Shown here: in pieces, positions 50,441-52,484 of the stretch
How positions within the stretch are numbered: position 1 is the first letter of the stretch
Layout: every line of letters starts with the position of its first letter
Source of the DNA: Bacteroidota bacterium
Lineage (GTDB): Bacteria; Bacteroidota; Bacteroidia; Chitinophagales; Chitinophagaceae
DNA length: 52,484 nt
Reading direction: 5' to 3'
NCBI GenBank assembly: GCA_029573235.1
Contig: JAKQGX010000028.1
Span: 1 to 52,484, forward strand
Program-made: the position numbers and the translations under genes
The notes under the pieces: generated by a model
What the model was told of the DNA's origin: nothing
Database searches by the model: none
The model's input: only the letters and a program-made list of their open reading frames with translations

Positions 50441-51748
50441 TTGAGTCGTTACAAACATACATTCAAACTTACAGACGAGGATTTTAAGTCTATAAAATAT
50501 AAAATGCTGAGTTGGGCAAACCAATTCAGCATTTCTGTTTATTTAGACAATAATCAATACCATCATCTTAGCTACCACCGGTTTGAATGTTTGGTTGCGT
50601 TGAATCCGGTAGATACATTGCCATTCGACCGCTCAATCAATGCACTATCAGATGTTTCTGATTGGCACTCACGAAATTCAGATTGGCTCTTGGGTCATAT
50701 CTGTTATGATTATAAGAACGAACTACACCCCTACTTGTCATCAAGACAGCCTTCCCATTTTTTATTTCCGAACATCTACTTTTTCTGCCCGGAGGTAGTA
50801 TGTTACATTCCTCATGGCACGCAACAGTTGGTTATTGAAAGTTTACAACAGTCTCCTCAGTGGGTTTATCAACAGATATTGACACAAGAGCCCTTTTTTG
50901 CCACAGATCTACCTCAAATTAATTTTAGTAAAAAGATGCTTAAAGATGAATACTTGAGGAAAATAAATAGGTTGCGTGAGCATATTAAAGAGGGAGATTG
51001 TTACGAAATAAACTTCTGTAATGAAGGCTATGCGGAAAATGTAATCATAGAACCAGTTAATGTATTTCATCAACTCAACAAAAGTTCACCTGCGCCATTT
51101 GCAGCCTATTACCGTTTCCAAGATCAATATATGATGGGGAGTAGTCCGGAGCGATACTTGTATAAGTTGGGTAAAAAAATTATTTCGCAACCTATAAAAG
51201 GAACAGCGAAACGAAACTTTGATTCTGAGCTAGACAACAAATTAAAGCAGTCATTACATGAAAGTGTAAAAGAGCGTGCGGAGAATGTGATGATTGTTGA
51301 TTTGACGCGTAATGATTTGTCGCGTAGTTGCGAAACAGGTAGTGTACAAGTGGAAGAACTTTTTGGTATTTACAGCTTTCCGACGGTACACCAAATGATA
51401 TCAACTATCAGTGGGAAGCTGGATAGTTGTTCTTCTCTTATGGATAGTGTATTGTATTCCTTCCCTATGGGAAGTATGACCGGTGCACCAAAAGTAAAAG
51501 TGATGGAATTGATAAATGCATACGAGTCATCGAAAAGAGAACTTTTCTCCGGCAGTATTGGGTATATTACACCTAGTGGAGACTTTGACTTTAATGTTGT
51601 AATTCGAAGTTTGTTTTACAATGCATCCACTGCATATCTTTCATATCAAACCGGTGGTGCAATTACATTTGATAGTGATGCTCATTTAGAGTGGGAAGAA
51701 ACAATATTAAAAGCATCCGGTATGGAAAAAATTTTCCAAAAGCATTAA
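50441..51748 (+). CDS. pabB: Aminodeoxychorismate synthase component I (PabB type)
   Basis: This encodes 435 residues of the chorismate-binding family. Conserved stretches are YLRKINRLREHIKEGDCYEINFCNE, AAYYRFQDQYMMGSSPERYL, SQPIKGTAKR, ENVMIVDLTRNDLSRSCETGSV, FPTVHQMISTISGKL and FPMGSMTGAPKVKVMELI. PIKGT with Lys is the PabB rather than TrpE pattern (TrpE has PIAGT). It makes aminodeoxychorismate for folate with PabA, which is not here. The start is TTG at 50441: the stop of the upstream gene is in the same frame, and the first ATG is 22 codons on. Its end overlaps the convergent CoA-binding gene by 4 bp. Confidence 0.9.
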   Translation: MSRYKHTFKLTDEDFKSIKYKMLSWANQFSISVYLDNNQYHHLSYHRFECLVALNPVDTLPFDRSINALSDVSDWHSRNSDWLLGHICYDYKNELHPYLSSRQPSHFLFPNIYFFCPEVVCYIPHGTQQLVIESLQQSPQWVYQQILTQEPFFATDLPQINFSKKMLKDEYLRKINRLREHIKEGDCYEINFCNEGYAENVIIEPVNVFHQLNKSSPAPFAAYYRFQDQYMMGSSPERYLYKLGKKIISQPIKGTAKRNFDSELDNKLKQSLHESVKERAENVMIVDLTRNDLSRSCETGSVQVEELFGIYSFPTVHQMISTISGKLDSCSSLMDSVLYSFPMGSMTGAPKVKVMELINAYESSKRELFSGSIGYITPSGDFDFNVVIRSLFYNASTAYLSYQTGGAITFDSDAHLEWEETILKASGMEKIFQKH

Positions 51749-52101
51749 TACTGCCCTGTGCTGAGCAATACCAATGTGCAGGCTTCTATAGCTTTTGCTC
51801 CTGATTCAGCAATCATCTTCTTTAATTCATCATTCTCAGTGCCTGGATTAAATATCACCCGTTGGGGCTTCAATTGTATTATGTAATCGTAGTATGATTT
51901 TTGGTTTTCAGGATTGAGGTATAATGTTATCGTATGCACATCGTTTATGGTTGGGTATCCTGTGATGATTTTTGTGCCTTCTATCATTCCTTCTTTCCGT
52001 CCAATGGCTACTACTTCCATATCGTTTTCCAATAGCTGCTTTACAGCACGATTGCTATATCGATTGCTTTTTTCAGAAGCACCCAATACTACCGTTTTCA
52101 T
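51745..52101 (-). CDS. CoA-binding domain protein (YccU-like)
   Basis: This encodes 118 residues from the ATG at 52101, a single Rossmann-like CoA-binding domain: TVVLGASEKSNRYSNRAVKQLLENDMEVVAIGRKEG, YPTINDVHTITLYLNPENQKSYYDYIIQLKPQRVIFNPGTENDELKKMIAESGAKAIEACTLVLL. The family binds nucleotide or CoA; no reaction is known. It is a single gene with a -7 element at 52134-52141. Its stop codon overlaps that of pabB (convergent, 4 bp). Confidence 0.9.
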   Translation of the reverse strand: MKTVVLGASEKSNRYSNRAVKQLLENDMEVVAIGRKEGMIEGTKIITGYPTINDVHTITLYLNPENQKSYYDYIIQLKPQRVIFNPGTENDELKKMIAESGAKAIEACTLVLLSTGQY

Positions 52102-52133
52102 AAATCCTGTTTTTTGTTCTTTACAATTAAACA

Positions 52134-52141
52134 CAAAGGTA
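52134..52141 (-). promoter_or_regulatory. -7 promoter element of the CoA-binding gene
   Basis: The minus strand reads TACCTTTG (perfect TAnnTTTG), with TTG 23 bp further upstream (52167-52165). The predicted leader is about 28 nt. Confidence 0.6.
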
Positions 52142-52217
52142 TATAGAACAATTTGAGGAAACTACAACAACACCTGCCATGTATGCCATCACAAACTCAT
52201 TATCATTCACGGTTAAC

Positions 52218-52249
52218 AAAAAAGCGTGCGAGTTTTTCCCCCGCACGCT
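52218..52249 (-). terminator. Intrinsic terminator of the right-end T9SS type B gene
   Basis: On the minus strand AGCGTGCG (52249-52242) pairs with CGCACGCT (52230-52223), followed by TTTTT. It lies outside the inverted repeat and is unrelated in sequence to the hairpin after the left copy. Confidence 0.85.
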
Positions 52250-52254
52250 GCATG

Positions 52255-52484
52255 TTTTTTCTCATTCTCTTATTTCTTATCGCACCAGCATCACTTCTCC
52301 TTTTTCTTCGTAGTATTTACCATCGGTGCATTTGTATTTGATATAGTAGAAATAAACACCCATATCTTGTGCCACTCCGGCAAAGGTGCCATCCCATCCC
52401 CAACGGTCGCTCAGCCCTTCATACACTTGTTGTCCCCAGCGGTTTTTCACTACAAACAAGCTGATGCTCTGGTGCCCTTGTGTC
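52255..52484. repeat. Right copy of 230-bp terminal inverted repeat
   Basis: This is the reverse complement of 1-230 with differences at 52343 and 52319 only. Both fall at third codon positions and keep the same amino acids. Confidence 0.97.
52277..52484 (-). CDS. T9SS type B sorting domain protein, C-terminal fragment (partial at 5' end)
   Basis: Only the C-terminal part is present; the gene enters from the right edge. The encoded residues are identical to the left-end fragment (CHU_C domain ending GEVMLVR). The different downstream sequence and terminator show that it is a separate gene copy. The exported passenger domain lies outside the window. Cargo of this type is usually a large adhesin-like or repeat protein. 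Confidence 0.9.
   Translation of the reverse strand, partial: TQGHQSISLFVVKNRWGQQVYEGLSDRWGWDGTFAGVAQDMGVYFYYIKYKCTDGKYYEEKGEVMLVR

Overview
The window reads as a chromosomal contig from a Bacteroidota bacterium, most likely of the Chitinophagales/Sphingobacteriia side (the order is an inference from protein resemblance only). The evidence is type IX secretion and gliding genes (porX, porU, porV, gldJ, gldC), T9SS sorting domains of types A and B, a type III glutamine synthetase, a primary sigma factor without region 1.1, and many promoters with the Bacteroidota -7 element TAnnTTTG. Coding density is high and GC is moderate to low. No insertion sequence, integrase, phage gene or CRISPR array was seen.

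Layout. 1-208: 3' end of a T9SS type B sorted protein. 370-2358: an unknown membrane protein, an outer-membrane protein and a DinB-like protein. 2412-4957 (minus): an operon of acyl carrier protein, ketosynthase and a ketosynthase-like chain-length factor. 5087-8920: mltG, a small T9SS type A cargo and an S41 protease. 8935-11598: a GH3-family enzyme, then rplU-rpmA-histone H1-like protein. 11769-14412 (minus): porX and a MoxR ATPase. 14668-18074: GNAT, Omp85-like protein, hemW. 18082-21385 (minus): surface-polysaccharide genes. 21620-22396: a thioredoxin-like protein and a small membrane protein. 22486-30864: porV, porU, gldJ, murF. 30950-33800 (minus): lspA-zapA, fabG, rpoD. 34076-38428: a START-like protein, then an LptF/G permease, PAP2 phosphatase and ArnT-like transferase with overlapping ends. 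38563-46684 (minus): glnN, phosphopantetheinyl transferase, yqeY-cvpA, rluA-type synthase with gldC, pirin-yceI with a MarR regulator, GT25. 46705-48459 (minus): lysS and tRNA-Lys. 48643-51748: purA, a very acidic protein, pabB. 51745-52484 (minus): a CoA-binding protein and a second T9SS type B C-terminus.

How the genes work together. The main theme is the cell envelope. PorU and PorV process and attach T9SS cargo, GldJ and GldC belong to the gliding machinery, PorX regulates the secretion system, and three cargo tails lie in the window. LspA matures lipoproteins such as GldJ. MurF and MltG act on peptidoglycan. The LptF/G-PAP2-ArnT-like operon suggests LPS export with lipid A or glycan remodelling. 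Phosphopantetheinyl transferase could activate the acyl carrier protein, but it lies about 36 kb away from it.

The two ends of the window are inverted copies of one 230-bp sequence with two synonymous differences. They are two genomic copies of the same sorting domain, and most likely mark where the assembly broke. The best candidates for new biology are the orphan ACP/KS/chain-length-factor trio, the purA-linked acidic protein, and the paired MarR operators.
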